NCBI GenBank assembly: GCA_903932535.1
Contig: CAIZGR010000453.1
Span: forward strand, 1-43,011
Length of the DNA stretch: 43,011 nucleotides
DNA from: an uncultured Hyphomicrobiales bacterium
GTDB lineage: Bacteria > Pseudomonadota > Alphaproteobacteria > Rhizobiales > Beijerinckiaceae
Direction: 5' to 3'
Under the pieces are notes generated by a model. The model saw nothing but the letters and a program-made list of their open reading frames with translations. It searched no databases and was not told where the DNA came from. This document shows positions 24,976-34,130 of this stretch, piece after piece; the stretch's first letter is position 1; each line of letters begins with the position of its first letter. Position numbers and translations under genes: made by a program.

Positions 24976-25289
24976 GTGTCCTCCCTGAGTTTGCTGGCGC
25001 CTCTGCCGAGCCGTCGCCGTGACCGCTCATTCCATCGGGGCCCGGCGTGTCTTCGGCGTTGAGCTCGATGACTGTCAATGGCGTCGACGGGCGAATCCTA
25101 CACGATCCGCCTGAGAAGGCGCCAGTAGGCCGATAGGCGCAAACCGCCGGCGACCGGCGCGACTGCTGTCGGCCGGAGGATAAGGGCCGTTCGGCGCTTG
25201 CGATGCGAAAAAGAGAGTGCGGGGCAGAAAAAAACCGCCTATCTTGGTTTTCTCCTTCAGGCCTGCGTATCATCAGGACGCTCGATATT
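24976..25289. other. Divergent control region between phbB and phaR
   Basis: About 310 bases without a gene. An AAAACC/GGTTTT inverted repeat (25231-25236 and 25246-25251) next to a run of seven A residues lies about 40 bases before phaR and is the best operator candidate, because PhaR proteins are autoregulating DNA-binding repressors. I cannot identify a PhaR consensus with certainty. Confidence 0.4.
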
Positions 25290-25874
25290 ATGGCGACCAG
25301 TACCCCGACGACGATCAAGAAATACGCCAACAGGCGCTTATATAACACGGCGTCGAGCGCCTATGTGACTTTGGCCGATCTCGCGAAGATGGTGAAGAGC
25401 GGCGAGGACTTCGTGGTTTACGACGCGAAGACGAACGAGGACATCACGCGGTCGGTTCTCACTCAGATCATCTTCGAGCAGGAGGGGATCGAAGGTCAGT
25501 CGCTTCTTCCGACGACGTTTCTGAGGCAGCTCATCCGGTTCTACGGCGACAGCGTGCAGGCGCTGCTTCCGAGCTATCTGGAATATTCGATCGACAAGTT
25601 CAGCGGCGAGCGGCAGGCGATGCGCGAGGCGGCGAGCCGCATGTTCGGCGCCGATGCGTTTTCCGCAGGATCGTTCGCCACCCTCCAGGAACTCACGCAG
25701 AAGAACCTTCAAGCATTCAACCAGGCGATCGGCGTGTTCTCGCCGTTCCCCCTGCCTGCGGCGACCGGAGAGGCGGCCGGAAAGAAGGCGAATTCTGCCG
25801 AGGACATCGAGGAGTTGCGCAAGCAGCTTTCCGAGATCCAGAGGAAACTCGAGGCGCTGGCGGGAAAGAACTGA
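25290..25874 (+). CDS. phaR: Polyhydroxyalkanoate synthesis repressor PhaR
   Basis: A transcriptional repressor that binds DNA and PHB granules and releases phasin genes when polymer accumulates. The 194-residue product opens with the PHB/PHA accumulation regulator DNA-binding domain (IKKYANRRLYNT, YVTLADLAKMVKSGEDF, DITRSVLTQIIFEQE), then the second domain (FLRQLIRFYGDSVQALLPSY), and ends in a coiled-coil (IEELRKQLSEIQRKLEAL). The ATG at 25290 gives the family N-terminus; in-frame sequence upstream is not family-like. It is divergent from phbB, which fits joint PHB control. Confidence 0.94.
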   Translation: MATSTPTTIKKYANRRLYNTASSAYVTLADLAKMVKSGEDFVVYDAKTNEDITRSVLTQIIFEQEGIEGQSLLPTTFLRQLIRFYGDSVQALLPSYLEYSIDKFSGERQAMREAASRMFGADAFSAGSFATLQELTQKNLQAFNQAIGVFSPFPLPAATGEAAGKKANSAEDIEELRKQLSEIQRKLEALAGKN

Positions 25875-26013
25875 GTCCGTCGCGTTGGGCTGGACGGGAA
25901 GGCGATGGGCCGCCGGGGTTCGGCGCGTGAGGAAACGAAGTCCCGGAGACCGGGATTGCGAAAGCTGCGCCGGTCGTCCAGAATTCTCCGCAACAGATCC
26001 GGCTCCCTCAGCA

Positions 26014-26802
26014 ATGCTTCTCGACGCCCAGACTCTGCAAGAGTTCTACGCTTCCCCCCTCGGCGACCTTGCGAGAAGGCTGATCGGGCGGATCGTCCGT
26101 GGACGATGGGGCGGCGCAGCCGGCATGACCGTTGCCGCGCTCGGCTACGGCGCTCCCTATCTCGATCGGTTTCGAGACACGGCCGCCCGCTGCCTCGCGC
26201 TGACGCCAGCCGAGCAGGGGGCCGCAGTCTGGCCCGGCCGGGACCGGTGCGCCGTCGCGCTGGTGCGCGCCGAGATGCTGCCTTTGCCGGACAACAGCAT
26301 CGACCGGCTGCTGATCGTCCATGCGCTCGAAGGGGCGGAGCGGCCGGAGAACCTCTTGAAGGAGGTGTGGCGGGTCGTCGCGCCGGAAGGACGAGTCCTG
26401 GTGATCGTGCCATCGCGGCGCGGCGTTTGGGCGCGCGTCGATCGTACTCCCTTCGGCTTCGGGCTGCCTTACTCGAAGACCCAGCTCCGCGACCTCCTTC
26501 AGGGCGTCGTCTTTTCCCCGGTTTATTGGGGCGAGGCGCTGTTCGCCCCGCCGATCGACCGGCGGTTCGTGATCCGCTCGGCGCCGACGATCGAGCGGAT
26601 CGGCGCGGCGCTCAGCCTGCCGTTCGCAGGAGTTTACGTCGTCGAAGCGCTCAAGCAGGTCTACAGGCCTGTCGGCGTTCACGCCCTCTCGAGACCCCGC
26701 CTCGCGATCGTCAATCCGGCGCTGGCGCCGAGCGCGCGCCGCGTGGGCGGCTGCGGCGATCATGCGTCGATTGTGCAATTGGCGCCCGGGGAGCCTTTGT
26801 AA
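26014..26802 (+). CDS. Class I SAM-dependent methyltransferase domain protein
   Basis: A 262-residue protein of the methyltransf_11-like group. Motif I is degenerate (VAALGYGAPYLDRF) but the later pattern VRAEMLPLPDNSIDRLLIVH and EVWRVVAPEGRVLVIVPSRRG is typical. The C-terminal half (LPYSKTQLRDLLQG, FAPPIDRRFVIRSA) is shared with a conserved Hyphomicrobiales protein often found beside a glyoxalase II gene, which is not seen here. The substrate is unknown, and the weak glycine loop leaves doubt about catalysis. The ATG at 26014 (MLLDAQTLQEFY) follows phaR by about 140 bases. Confidence 0.78.
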   Translation: MLLDAQTLQEFYASPLGDLARRLIGRIVRGRWGGAAGMTVAALGYGAPYLDRFRDTAARCLALTPAEQGAAVWPGRDRCAVALVRAEMLPLPDNSIDRLLIVHALEGAERPENLLKEVWRVVAPEGRVLVIVPSRRGVWARVDRTPFGFGLPYSKTQLRDLLQGVVFSPVYWGEALFAPPIDRRFVIRSAPTIERIGAALSLPFAGVYVVEALKQVYRPVGVHALSRPRLAIVNPALAPSARRVGGCGDHASIVQLAPGEPL

Positions 26803-26838
26803 TAATGCGTTTCTGGTCCTCGAACCCGGTGAAGACAC

Positions 26839-27468
26839 ATGCCGAATAGCGAACGCCTGCTCGTCCTCCTGCGCCATGGTCAGAGCGAGTGGAACCTGAA
26901 GAACCTCTTTACCGGCTGGCGCGATCCGGATCTGACGCCGACCGGCGTCGAGGAGGCCCAGGAGGCCGGCCGTCGCCTGAAGGCGCAGGGAATCGCCTTC
27001 GACGTCGCCTTCACCTCCGCCCTGACCCGGGCGCAGCACACGCTTGCCCTGGCCCTGGGCGAGATGGGGCAAACCGGCTTGCCCGAACATCGCGACCAGG
27101 CGCTGAACGAGCGTCATTACGGCGACCTGTGCGGCCTCAACAAGGACGACGCCCGCAAGAAATGGGGCGAGGAGCAGGTTCACCTGTGGCGCCGCAGCTA
27201 CGACGTCCCGCCGCCCGGCGGCGAGAGCCTGAAAGACACCGTCGCCCGCGCTTTGCCTTACTATTGCCAGCACATTCTGCCGGAAGTCCTGCGCGGCAAG
27301 CATGTGCTCGTTGCGGCCCACGGCAACAGCCTGCGGGCGCTGGTGATGGTGCTCGACCGTCTGACGCCGGAGACCATCCCGTCGATGGAGCTCGCGACCG
27401 GCGTGCCGCTCGTCTACCGCCTGAACGCGGATTCGACCGTCGCGTCGAAGGACGTCCTGACCAAGTGA
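26839..27468 (+). CDS. gpmA: 2,3-bisphosphoglycerate-dependent phosphoglycerate mutase
   Basis: Interconverts 3- and 2-phosphoglycerate. The 209-residue enzyme has the phosphohistidine motif [38 protein letters not shown] with its catalytic Glu, the substrate-binding [15 protein letters not shown] and the second His in [12 protein letters not shown]. It is shorter than the 250-residue E. coli type, as usual in alphaproteobacteria. No frame disruption. Confidence 0.94.
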   Translation: MPNSERLLVLLRHGQSEWNLKNLFTGWRDPDLTPTGVEEAQEAGRRLKAQGIAFDVAFTSALTRAQHTLALALGEMGQTGLPEHRDQALNERHYGDLCGLNKDDARKKWGEEQVHLWRRSYDVPPPGGESLKDTVARALPYYCQHILPEVLRGKHVLVAAHGNSLRALVMVLDRLTPETIPSMELATGVPLVYRLNADSTVASKDVLTK

Positions 27469-27552
27469 CGCCGGCGCGCGGCCGCGCCGCCGCCGGACGA
27501 AAGCCGCGGTCGTATCCGCGGGGTGAGCGATTCGTTTTGGCGGAGGTGGAGA

Positions 27553-27981
27553 ATGGCGCGCACGGTCGCCGCGATCGGGTTTTCGATAATCGGGGCGGCG
27601 CTGGCGGCGGCGCCGGCGGTCGCGGCGAGTTACGAGTTTCTCGCCGCCCCGCAGATCAATCTGTCTCTCGTCTATCGGATCGACAAACTGACCGGCGACG
27701 TCATCGCCTGTCAGTTCGCCCACAGCCCGGGCCGCTCGGATGTCGGCCCCGGCGCTTTCGGCGTGACCGCATGCTATCGCTCGGGCGAGGGCGCCGCGGG
27801 TCAGGAGCCGGGAGAGTACGGACTGGTGGCGACCCGGCACGAGCAGGAAGGCGGCGTTTTCCGCGTCAATTACCGGACGGGCGCCCTGAGCATCTGCTAT
27901 CTCTATTTCCAGCGCGAGAAGCAGGGCGATCACGAGGGGATCGCCGACCAGTACGTCGTGTGCACCCCGCCGTGGAAATAG
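27553..27981 (+). CDS. Small exported protein of unknown function
   Basis: The 142-residue product has a clear signal peptide (MARTVAAIGFSIIGAALAAA, then PAVAA) and a mature part of about 115 residues with three or four Cys (VIACQFA, VTACYRS, LSICYLY, YVVCTPP) that could form disulfides. I do not recognise a named family. The ATG at 27553 is preferred over a GTG 30 bases upstream because GGAGG lies 6-10 bases before it and the signal peptide then begins properly. It precedes mnmE by 55 bases. Confidence 0.7.
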   Translation: MARTVAAIGFSIIGAALAAAPAVAASYEFLAAPQINLSLVYRIDKLTGDVIACQFAHSPGRSDVGPGAFGVTACYRSGEGAAGQEPGEYGLVATRHEQEGGVFRVNYRTGALSICYLYFQREKQGDHEGIADQYVVCTPPWK

Positions 27982-28036
27982 CGGGCTGAGCAGCGGCGGG
28001 GAGGGGGCTTCCGCGGGGTCAGGAGGCCCGGCGCTC

Positions 28037-29368
28037 GTGTTCGCCAACGAAGAGGATACGATTTTCGCGCAGGCGAGCGGAGTGGGAAAGGCTGCCGTCG
28101 CGGTCTTTCGCGTTTCGGGTCCCGCTTGCGCCGCAGCGCTCGAAGCGCTTGCGCCGGGCGCAATTTTTCCCGATCGGACGGCCGTCCTGCGGACGCTGAG
28201 AAATCCGGCCTCCGGCGAGCCGCTCGATCGTGCGCTCGTCACGCGCTTCGCGGCGCCGCGAAGCTTCACCGGCGAGGAGATGGCCGAGCTGCATGTGACC
28301 GGCGGCCGGGCCGTGCCCGCCGCGGTGGCCGGCGCGCTCACAAAGTTGGCAGGCTTGCGGCTCGCGGAGCCGGGAGAGTTCGCTTGGCGGGCGTTCCTGA
28401 ACGGCAAGATCGATCTCTCGGAGGTCGAGGGACTGGCGGACTTGGTCGAAGCGGAGACGGAGGCGCAGCGCCGGCAGGCGCAGCGCATCGCGGGCGGCGC
28501 GTTGAGACGGGAGTGCGACGCCATTCGCGGCTTGCTCATCGACGCGATGGCGGCCATCGAGGCCCAGCTCGACTTTTCCGACGTCGAGGACGCAGAGGGC
28601 CTGACGTCCGAATCGGTGCGGGACGCGGCGCGGCGCGCCGTGGCTCGGATCGATCGCGCGCTCGCGGGCGCTCGCTCGGCCGAGCGGCTGCGCTCCGGCT
28701 TCGTCGTGGTGATCGCCGGCCCGCCGAACGTCGGCAAGTCGACGCTGATGAACGCGATCGCCGGACGGGACGTCGCGATCACTTCACCCTTCGCCGGCAC
28801 GACCCGCGACCCGATCGAGGTCGCCCTCGATCTCGAGGGTTATCCCGTCGTGCTGGTCGACACCGCGGGCATTCGCGACTCCGACGATCCCGTAGAGCGC
28901 GAGGGCGTGCGGCGGGCGCAGGAGCGCGCGGCGCACGCCGACCTGACCTTGTGGCTCGACGACGGCTGCGGGACCGGCGACGGGGCGGTGGCCGGCCCGA
29001 CGCTTAAAGTGCGGAGCAAGGCCGACCTTGCGCGACAGGGGCCGGGCGTCTCGACGGGGGACGCTGAATTTGCGATATCGGCGAAGACCGGGGAGGGGAT
29101 CGACGCGCTCCTGGCCGCGATCGCGGAGCGGGCGGTGGAAGGTCTGTGGTCCGCGGAACCGGCGGTGCTGACCCTGGCGCGGCATCGCGAAGCGTTTTCC
29201 TCCGCGAGGCGGTTGTTGGCGCCGCTCGTGTCGGCGGACCTGATCGAGGTCGAACTGGCGGCGGAGGAGTTTCGCGGCGCAGCCGCGGCGATGGACCGGG
29301 TGGTCGGGCGGATCGGGGTCGAGGATGTGCTGGGGCAGATTTTCTCCCGGCTCTGCGTCGGGAAGTGA
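28037..29368 (+). CDS. mnmE: tRNA uridine-5-carboxymethylaminomethyl modification GTPase MnmE
   Basis: With MnmG it modifies U34 of several tRNAs. The 443-residue protein has an N-terminal tetrahydrofolate-binding domain ([39 protein letters not shown]), a helical domain holding an inserted G domain ([34 protein letters not shown]), and the conserved C-terminal Cys in LCVGK. The G4 motif reads SKAD where NKxD is usual. The GTG at 28037 has AGGAGG ten bases upstream. The neighbours mnmG, rsmG and parAB are standard, but rho, usually immediately before, lies 12.7 kb away. Confidence 0.95.
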   Translation: MFANEEDTIFAQASGVGKAAVAVFRVSGPACAAALEALAPGAIFPDRTAVLRTLRNPASGEPLDRALVTRFAAPRSFTGEEMAELHVTGGRAVPAAVAGALTKLAGLRLAEPGEFAWRAFLNGKIDLSEVEGLADLVEAETEAQRRQAQRIAGGALRRECDAIRGLLIDAMAAIEAQLDFSDVEDAEGLTSESVRDAARRAVARIDRALAGARSAERLRSGFVVVIAGPPNVGKSTLMNAIAGRDVAITSPFAGTTRDPIEVALDLEGYPVVLVDTAGIRDSDDPVEREGVRRAQERAAHADLTLWLDDGCGTGDGAVAGPTLKVRSKADLARQGPGVSTGDAEFAISAKTGEGIDALLAAIAERAVEGLWSAEPAVLTLARHREAFSSARRLLAPLVSADLIEVELAAEEFRGAAAAMDRVVGRIGVEDVLGQIFSRLCVGK

Positions 29369-29377
29369 GGACGAGCC

Positions 29378-29393
29378 TGTTTCACGTGAAACA
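29378..29393. other. parS centromere site 1
   Basis: TGTTTCACGTGAAACA is a perfect 16-base parS palindrome in the 40-base gap between mnmE and mnmG. ParB, encoded 3.5 kb away, binds such sites and spreads to form the segregation complex. Confidence 0.96.
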
Positions 29394-29408
29394 TCTCAGG
29401 GTCTCGGC

Positions 29409-31289
29409 ATGACCGGATTTGACGTCATCGTGATCGGCGGCGGTCACGCCGGCTGCGAGGCCGCCGCCGCCGCCGCCCGCTGCGGCGCGCGGACAGCGCT
29501 CGTTACCCATAGCGCCGCGACCATCGGCGAAATGTCGTGCAATCCGGCGATCGGCGGGATCGGCAAGGGGCATCTGGTTCGCGAGATCGACGCGCTCGAC
29601 GGCGTCATGGGCCGCGCCGCGGACGCCGCCGGAATCCAGTTCCGCGTCCTCAATCGCCGCAAGGGTCCCGCCGTGCAGGGGCCGCGTGCGCAGGCCGATC
29701 GCGCGCTCTATCGCCGCGCCATGCGCGCGCTGATCGCCGAGACCGCCGGACTGACGGTGGTCGAAGGGGAGGCGTCAGGGGTTCGGCCGGACAACGGCGC
29801 CGTTGCCGGCGTGGACTTGGCGGACGGCCGCTCCCTTCCGTGCCGCGCCGTCGTGCTGACGACGGGTACGTTTTTGCGCGGCGTGGTCCATCTCGGCGAG
29901 ATTCGCACCCCCGCGGGGCGGTTCGGCGAGCCGCCATCGGTGTCGCTGGCGCAGAGCCTCGAGCAGGCCGGTTTCGCCTTCGGACGTCTGAAGACCGGCA
30001 CGCCGCCGCGCCTCGACGGGACGACCATCGACTGGGCGGCGCTGGAAATCCAGCACGGCGACGATCCGCCGGAATTCTTCGCCGCCGAGACGCAGGCGCC
30101 GGCCGCGCGGCAGGTCGCCTGTTACATCACGCGCACGACGCCGGAGTCCCACCGGATCGTGCGATCGGACGCGCACCGCTCCGCCGTCTATTCCGGATCG
30201 ATCTCCGGCCGTGGCCCGCGCTACTGCCCCTCGATCGAGGACAAGGTGGTTCGCTTCGCCGACCGGGAGAGCCACCAGATCTTTCTCGAGCCCGAGGGTC
30301 TCGACGACCCGACCGTCTATCCCAACGGCATCTCGACCTCGCTGCCCGCCGAGACGCAGCGCGCGCTGATCGCGACGATCCCCGGGTTGGAGCGAGCGCG
30401 CATCCTGCGCGCCGGCTATGCGATCGAATACGATTACGTCGATCCGACGGGACTCGACCCGACGCTCGAAGCCCGTCGGTTTCGAGGCCTGTTTCTCGCC
30501 GGCCAGATCAACGGGACGACCGGCTACGAGGAGGCGGCGGCGCAGGGCCTCGTCGCCGGCGTCAACGCGGCCCGGATCGCCGGCGGCGCAGAACCGGCCG
30601 TCTTCGACCGCGCCGGTTCCTACCTCGGCGTGATGATCGACGACCTGACTACCCAGGGCGTGAGCGAGCCTTACAGGATGTTCACTTCGCGCGCGGAATA
30701 CCGCCTTTCGCTGCGGGCGGACAATGCGGACGAAAGGCTGACCGCCAACGGCGTCGCGCTCGGCTGTGTCGGCGCGAAGCGGGCTGAGCTTCATCGCCGC
30801 AGGCAGGATGCGCTCGAGGCGGCGCGCGCGCTGCTGAAAGGGGCGACGGCGTCGCCGGCGCGGCTGGAGTCGTTCGGGATCGCGGTCAACCAGGACGGCG
30901 CGCGCCGGTCGGCGTTCGATCTGGCCGCGCAGCCGCAGTTCCCGCTCGCTGTACTCGCGCGGGTCTGGCCCGAATTGGCGGAAATCCCGCGCCGTCTCGT
31001 TCCTCGCCTCGAGGCCGACGCGAAATACGCAGTCTATGTCGAACGACAAGCCGAGGACGTCGCGCGCACGCGGCGCGAGGATTCGCTCCTCCTGCCGGAG
31101 AGCCTCGACTACTCCGAGCTTCCTGGCCTCTCCCGCGAAATGCGCCAGAAGTTCGCGGCTGTCCGGCCGCGCAGCCTCGGCCAAGCCGGACGGATCGAAG
31201 GCGTGACGCCCGCGGCGCTCGCGGTGGTCGCGGCGCATGCGCGGCGAGGGACGACGCGGCGGTCCGCGCCGTCCGAGGCGGCCGAATGA
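29409..31289 (+). CDS. mnmG: tRNA uridine-5-carboxymethylaminomethyl modification enzyme MnmG
   Basis: The FAD-dependent partner of MnmE. The 626-residue protein begins with the FAD motif [20 protein letters not shown], continues [36 protein letters not shown], the active Cys in [23 protein letters not shown] [12 protein letters not shown], and [14 protein letters not shown]; the C-terminal helical domain with [14 protein letters not shown] binds MnmE. The ATG at 29409 lies 16 bases after the parS site. The stop overlaps the rsmG start. Confidence 0.96.
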   Translation: MTGFDVIVIGGGHAGCEAAAAAARCGARTALVTHSAATIGEMSCNPAIGGIGKGHLVREIDALDGVMGRAADAAGIQFRVLNRRKGPAVQGPRAQADRALYRRAMRALIAETAGLTVVEGEASGVRPDNGAVAGVDLADGRSLPCRAVVLTTGTFLRGVVHLGEIRTPAGRFGEPPSVSLAQSLEQAGFAFGRLKTGTPPRLDGTTIDWAALEIQHGDDPPEFFAAETQAPAARQVACYITRTTPESHRIVRSDAHRSAVYSGSISGRGPRYCPSIEDKVVRFADRESHQIFLEPEGLDDPTVYPNGISTSLPAETQRALIATIPGLERARILRAGYAIEYDYVDPTGLDPTLEARRFRGLFLAGQINGTTGYEEAAAQGLVAGVNAARIAGGAEPAVFDRAGSYLGVMIDDLTTQGVSEPYRMFTSRAEYRLSLRADNADERLTANGVALGCVGAKRAELHRRRQDALEAARALLKGATASPARLESFGIAVNQDGARRSAFDLAAQPQFPLAVLARVWPELAEIPRRLVPRLEADAKYAVYVERQAEDVARTRREDSLLLPESLDYSELPGLSREMRQKFAAVRPRSLGQAGRIEGVTPAALAVVAAHARRGTTRRSAPSEAAE

Positions 31290-31966
31290 AGGCGCCGGCC
31301 GGTCGACGACCAAGGCCCGCCTCGGGGCCGAGCGAATCGGAGCGGCTCGGCGACGATCGCCGCGCGGCGCTTCGGCTCGCGCCTGTTTCACGTGAAACAG
31401 AGGACCGGCTCGCGGTCTTCGTCGACCTGCTCGCGCGCTGGAGGAAGGCGACCAACCTGATCGCCGAATCGACCTTTCCTTCCGTCTGGACGCGCCACAT
31501 CGCCGACAGCGCGCAACTGCTCCCACTCGCCGAGGGCGCGACGCGATGGCTCGACATGGGATCGGGCGCCGGCTTCCCCGGACTCGTCGTCGCGATCCTG
31601 CTCGCGGAGACGCCGGGCGCAGTCGTGCACTGCGTCGACAGCGATCGGCGGCGATGCGCCTTCCTGCGCGAAGCCGCGCGCGCGACCGGGGCGCCGGCCG
31701 TCGTTCACCCCGTCCGCGTCGAATTGCTCGGCCCCGGCGACGTGCTCGCTGTGGACTGCGTGACCGCGCGGGCCTTCGCCCCCTTGCTCGAGACGCTCGA
31801 ATTCGCCAAACCATGGATGGAGAGCGGAGCGTTCGGCCTGTTCCCGCGTGGACGGTCGGCGATCAGGGACCTCGAACAGGATCCCCCGCCCGCGATTTAT
31901 GCGATCGAGGCGATTCCCAGCGTCGTTGACGCCGACGCCGCGATCCTCAGAGTCCGAATGAGCTAG
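31286..31966 (+). CDS. rsmG: 16S rRNA (guanine-527-N7)-methyltransferase RsmG
   Basis: Methylates G527 of 16S rRNA, in other bacteria linked to streptomycin response. The 226-residue protein has a 30-residue Arg/Pro-rich N-terminal extension, then [26 protein letters not shown], the SAM loop [10 protein letters not shown] (residues 90-99) and TARAFAPL. The codons for VSRETE (34-39) contain the second parS site. The ATG overlaps the mnmG stop (ATGA). Confidence 0.94.
   Translation: MKAPAGRRPRPASGPSESERLGDDRRAALRLAPVSRETEDRLAVFVDLLARWRKATNLIAESTFPSVWTRHIADSAQLLPLAEGATRWLDMGSGAGFPGLVVAILLAETPGAVVHCVDSDRRRCAFLREAARATGAPAVVHPVRVELLGPGDVLAVDCVTARAFAPLLETLEFAKPWMESGAFGLFPRGRSAIRDLEQDPPPAIYAIEAIPSVVDADAAILRVRMS
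31384..31399. other. parS centromere site 2, inside rsmG
   Basis: A second perfect TGTTTCACGTGAAACA, read in frame as Val-Ser-Arg-Glu-Thr of RsmG. It lies 2006 bases from site 1. A parS site in this rsmG position is known from several bacteria. Confidence 0.96.
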
Positions 31967-31975
31967 AAGAGCGCC

Positions 31976-32824
31976 ATGGCCTCCACCACGTCTCCCGACG
32001 ACGCCGCGACCAGTTCGGCCTCGAGACCGCGCGTGCTCGTCATGGCGAACCAGAAGGGCGGGGTCGGCAAGACGACCACCGCCATCAATCTCGGCACGGC
32101 GCTCGCGGCGATCGGCGAGCGGGTGCTGGTCATCGATCTCGATCCCCAGGGCAACGCCTCCACCGGTCTCGGAATCGATCGCAAGAGCCGCGTGATGTCC
32201 TCCTACGACGCGCTCGTCGGCGAACGCGCGCTGCGCGACGTCATCGTGCCGACCGCCGTGCCGCGCCTCTGTATCGCGCCCTCGACCATGGATCTGCTCG
32301 GCGTCGAGCTCGAGATCTCCGGCGACAGCGATCGCTCTTACAAGCTGCGAAAAGCATTGCAGACGTTCTTCGAGTCCGACCGGGATCGTTCCGATCCGAT
32401 CACCTATGTCCTGGTCGACTGCCCGCCGTCGCTGAACCTCTTGACGATCAACGCGCTCGCGGCGGCCGACGCGGTGGTGGTCCCTCTTCAGTGCGAGTTC
32501 TTCGCCCTCGAGGGCCTGTCCCAGCTCTTGACCACCGTCGAGCAGGTGCGCCGCACGCTCAATCCGGCGCTGACCATTCATGGCGTGGTGCTGACGATGT
32601 TCGATCCGCGCAACAGCCTCGCGGGCCAAGTCGTCGCCGACGTCCGCGCCCATATGGGCGACAAGGTCTATGACACCGTGATTCCGCGCAACGTTCGCAT
32701 CTCCGAGGCGCCCTCGCACGGCAAGCCGGCGCTGCTCTACGATCTTCGCTGCGCCGGCAGTCAGGCCTATCTGAAGCTCGCCTCGGAAATCATCCAACGC
32801 GAAGGGCGCTGGCGGCCCGCGTAA
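31976..32824 (+). CDS. parA: Chromosome partitioning ATPase ParA
   Basis: A 282-residue deviant Walker ATPase that moves ParB-parS complexes. After a Ser/Thr/Asp-rich start it has MANQKGGVGKTTTAINLG (Walker A with signature Lys27), the A' box VLVIDLDPQGNAS, YVLVDCPPSLN (Walker B) and VIPRNVRISEAPSHG. No N-terminal helix-turn-helix, so it is chromosomal (small type Ia-like core) rather than plasmid-borne. It begins nine bases after the rsmG stop and precedes parB by 33 bases. Confidence 0.96.
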   Translation: MASTTSPDDAATSSASRPRVLVMANQKGGVGKTTTAINLGTALAAIGERVLVIDLDPQGNASTGLGIDRKSRVMSSYDALVGERALRDVIVPTAVPRLCIAPSTMDLLGVELEISGDSDRSYKLRKALQTFFESDRDRSDPITYVLVDCPPSLNLLTINALAAADAVVVPLQCEFFALEGLSQLLTTVEQVRRTLNPALTIHGVVLTMFDPRNSLAGQVVADVRAHMGDKVYDTVIPRNVRISEAPSHGKPALLYDLRCAGSQAYLKLASEIIQREGRWRPA

Positions 32825-32857
32825 GCGGGTCGCCGGAGGAACGGGAGCACCGAACGC

Positions 32858-33748
32858 ATGGCCGAAGATCCTGGCCGATCGGAACACAGACCGCGCCTGG
32901 GGCGGGGACTCGCCGCGCTCCTCGGCGCGACGCAGGACGAGGCGGACGCGCAGAGCGCACGCGCCAGCGGCGCCCGAAAAGCGCCGATCGAGTTCCTGAA
33001 GCCCAACCCGAACAACCCACGCAAGCGTTTCGACGACGTGGAACTCGACGAGCTCGCCGCGTCGATCCGCGAGCGCGGCGTTATTCAGCCGATCCTGGCG
33101 CGCGCGATTCCCCGCGTTGCCGACGCTTACGAGATCGTCGCCGGCGAGCGGCGCTGGCGAGCGGCCCAGCGCGCCGGACTGCACGAGGTCCCGATCGTGG
33201 TCATCGAAGCCGGCGATCGCGAGGCGCTCGAGATCGCGATCATCGAGAACGTGCAGCGCACCGACCTCAATGCGCTCGAGGAGGCGGCGGGCTACGCTCA
33301 GCTCGGCGCCGACTACGGCTATGCGCACGCCGACATCGCGCGCGTCGTCGGGAAGAGCCGCAGCCACATCGCCAACACGCTGCGGCTCACCAACCTTCCC
33401 GAACACACGCGCCATCTGCTCGCCGAAGGCAAGATTTCCGCGGGTCATGCGCGGGCTCTGCTCGCCGTCGCTCAACCGGACGCCACCGCCGACCGCATCG
33501 TCGCCGAGGGGCTGACGGTGCGCGACATCGAGCGCCTGGGGGAGAACGCCGGGAAGACGGCGCGGACGAAGAAAGAGCCGGTCAAGATCGACCCGGACAC
33601 GCTCGCGCTTCAGGAAAAGCTCGGGCTGGCGCTCGGCGCCAAGGTCGTCATCCGCCACACCGGCGAGAGCGGCGACATCCGCATCGCCTTCCAAAATTTC
33701 GAGCAGCTCGACGATTTCTGCCGGCGGCTGTGTCAGCCGGCCCCGTGA
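32858..33748 (+). CDS. parB: Chromosome partitioning CTPase/DNA-binding protein ParB
   Basis: Loads at parS and slides on DNA as a CTP-dependent clamp. The 296 residues include the N-terminal ParA contact (LGRGLAALLG), the ParB/Spo0J motifs FLKPNPNNPRKRF, ASIRERGVIQPIL, the CTP-binding GERRWRAAQRAG and ENVQRTDLNALEEA, the helix-turn-helix for parS (DIARVVGKSRSHIANTLRL) and the C-terminal dimer domain ending FEQLDDFCRRL. Two perfect parS sites lie 1.5-3.5 kb upstream. The holA gene often found next is absent; a tRNA gene follows. Confidence 0.96.
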   Translation: MAEDPGRSEHRPRLGRGLAALLGATQDEADAQSARASGARKAPIEFLKPNPNNPRKRFDDVELDELAASIRERGVIQPILARAIPRVADAYEIVAGERRWRAAQRAGLHEVPIVVIEAGDREALEIAIIENVQRTDLNALEEAAGYAQLGADYGYAHADIARVVGKSRSHIANTLRLTNLPEHTRHLLAEGKISAGHARALLAVAQPDATADRIVAEGLTVRDIERLGENAGKTARTKKEPVKIDPDTLALQEKLGLALGAKVVIRHTGESGDIRIAFQNFEQLDDFCRRLCQPAP

Positions 33749-33822
33749 CGGCCTCGAGCGGCGCCCGTCGAACCGTCGTCGTCAAGCTCGCTTCGATGTC
33801 GCGAATTCATTCGCGGAATGCG

Positions 33823-33898
33823 TGGTGGGCCGGGCAGGACTCGAACCTGCAACCAGACCGTTATGAGCGGCCGGCTCTAACCATTGAGCTACCGGCCC
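33823..33898 (-). tRNA. tRNA with CAT anticodon, probably tRNA-Ile2 (lysidine-modified)
   Basis: The reverse complement folds as a 76-base cloverleaf with encoded CCA. The acceptor GGGCCGG/CCGGCCC is perfect; the D stem is GCTC/GAGC, the anticodon stem GGCCG/CGGTC (one G-U) with loop CTCATAA, the variable loop five bases and the T arm GCAGG TTCGAGT CCTGC. The first pair G-C and the T-arm fit rule out initiator tRNA. The sequence resembles tRNA-Ile2(CAU) of alphaproteobacteria more than elongator Met, as far as I can recall; the distinction needs tilS identity elements. It converges with parB. Confidence 0.9.
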
Positions 33899-34130
33899 GA
33901 TAGGGCGCGCCTGTCCATGGCATTAAGCCCAAAACGCCCCGGGACGCAATGCGGCTGGAGTGCCCAGTCGCAGGGGGCGTCCCGCCGCGCGAGGTCCGCG
34001 AGACGCGGCCCTTTGCTGCGGCGCCCTTGCCGGGTAAGCAAAGCGCCGTCTTGAAGACTTCATGCACTGGAGCGGCGCTCGCTCTGGGCGGCGAGGCGCC
34101 GCCCGTCCGGCGTCCACATCGGGAGCCGCC

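Noticed and set aside
26008..28800. A 930-residue open frame on the minus strand opposite gpmA and mnmE
   Set aside because: Same reasoning: it overlaps four well-supported plus-strand genes and has no recognisable domain.
33801..33814. GCGAAT-TC-ATTCGC palindrome after parB as a terminator
   Set aside because: The loop would be only two bases and no T-run follows.
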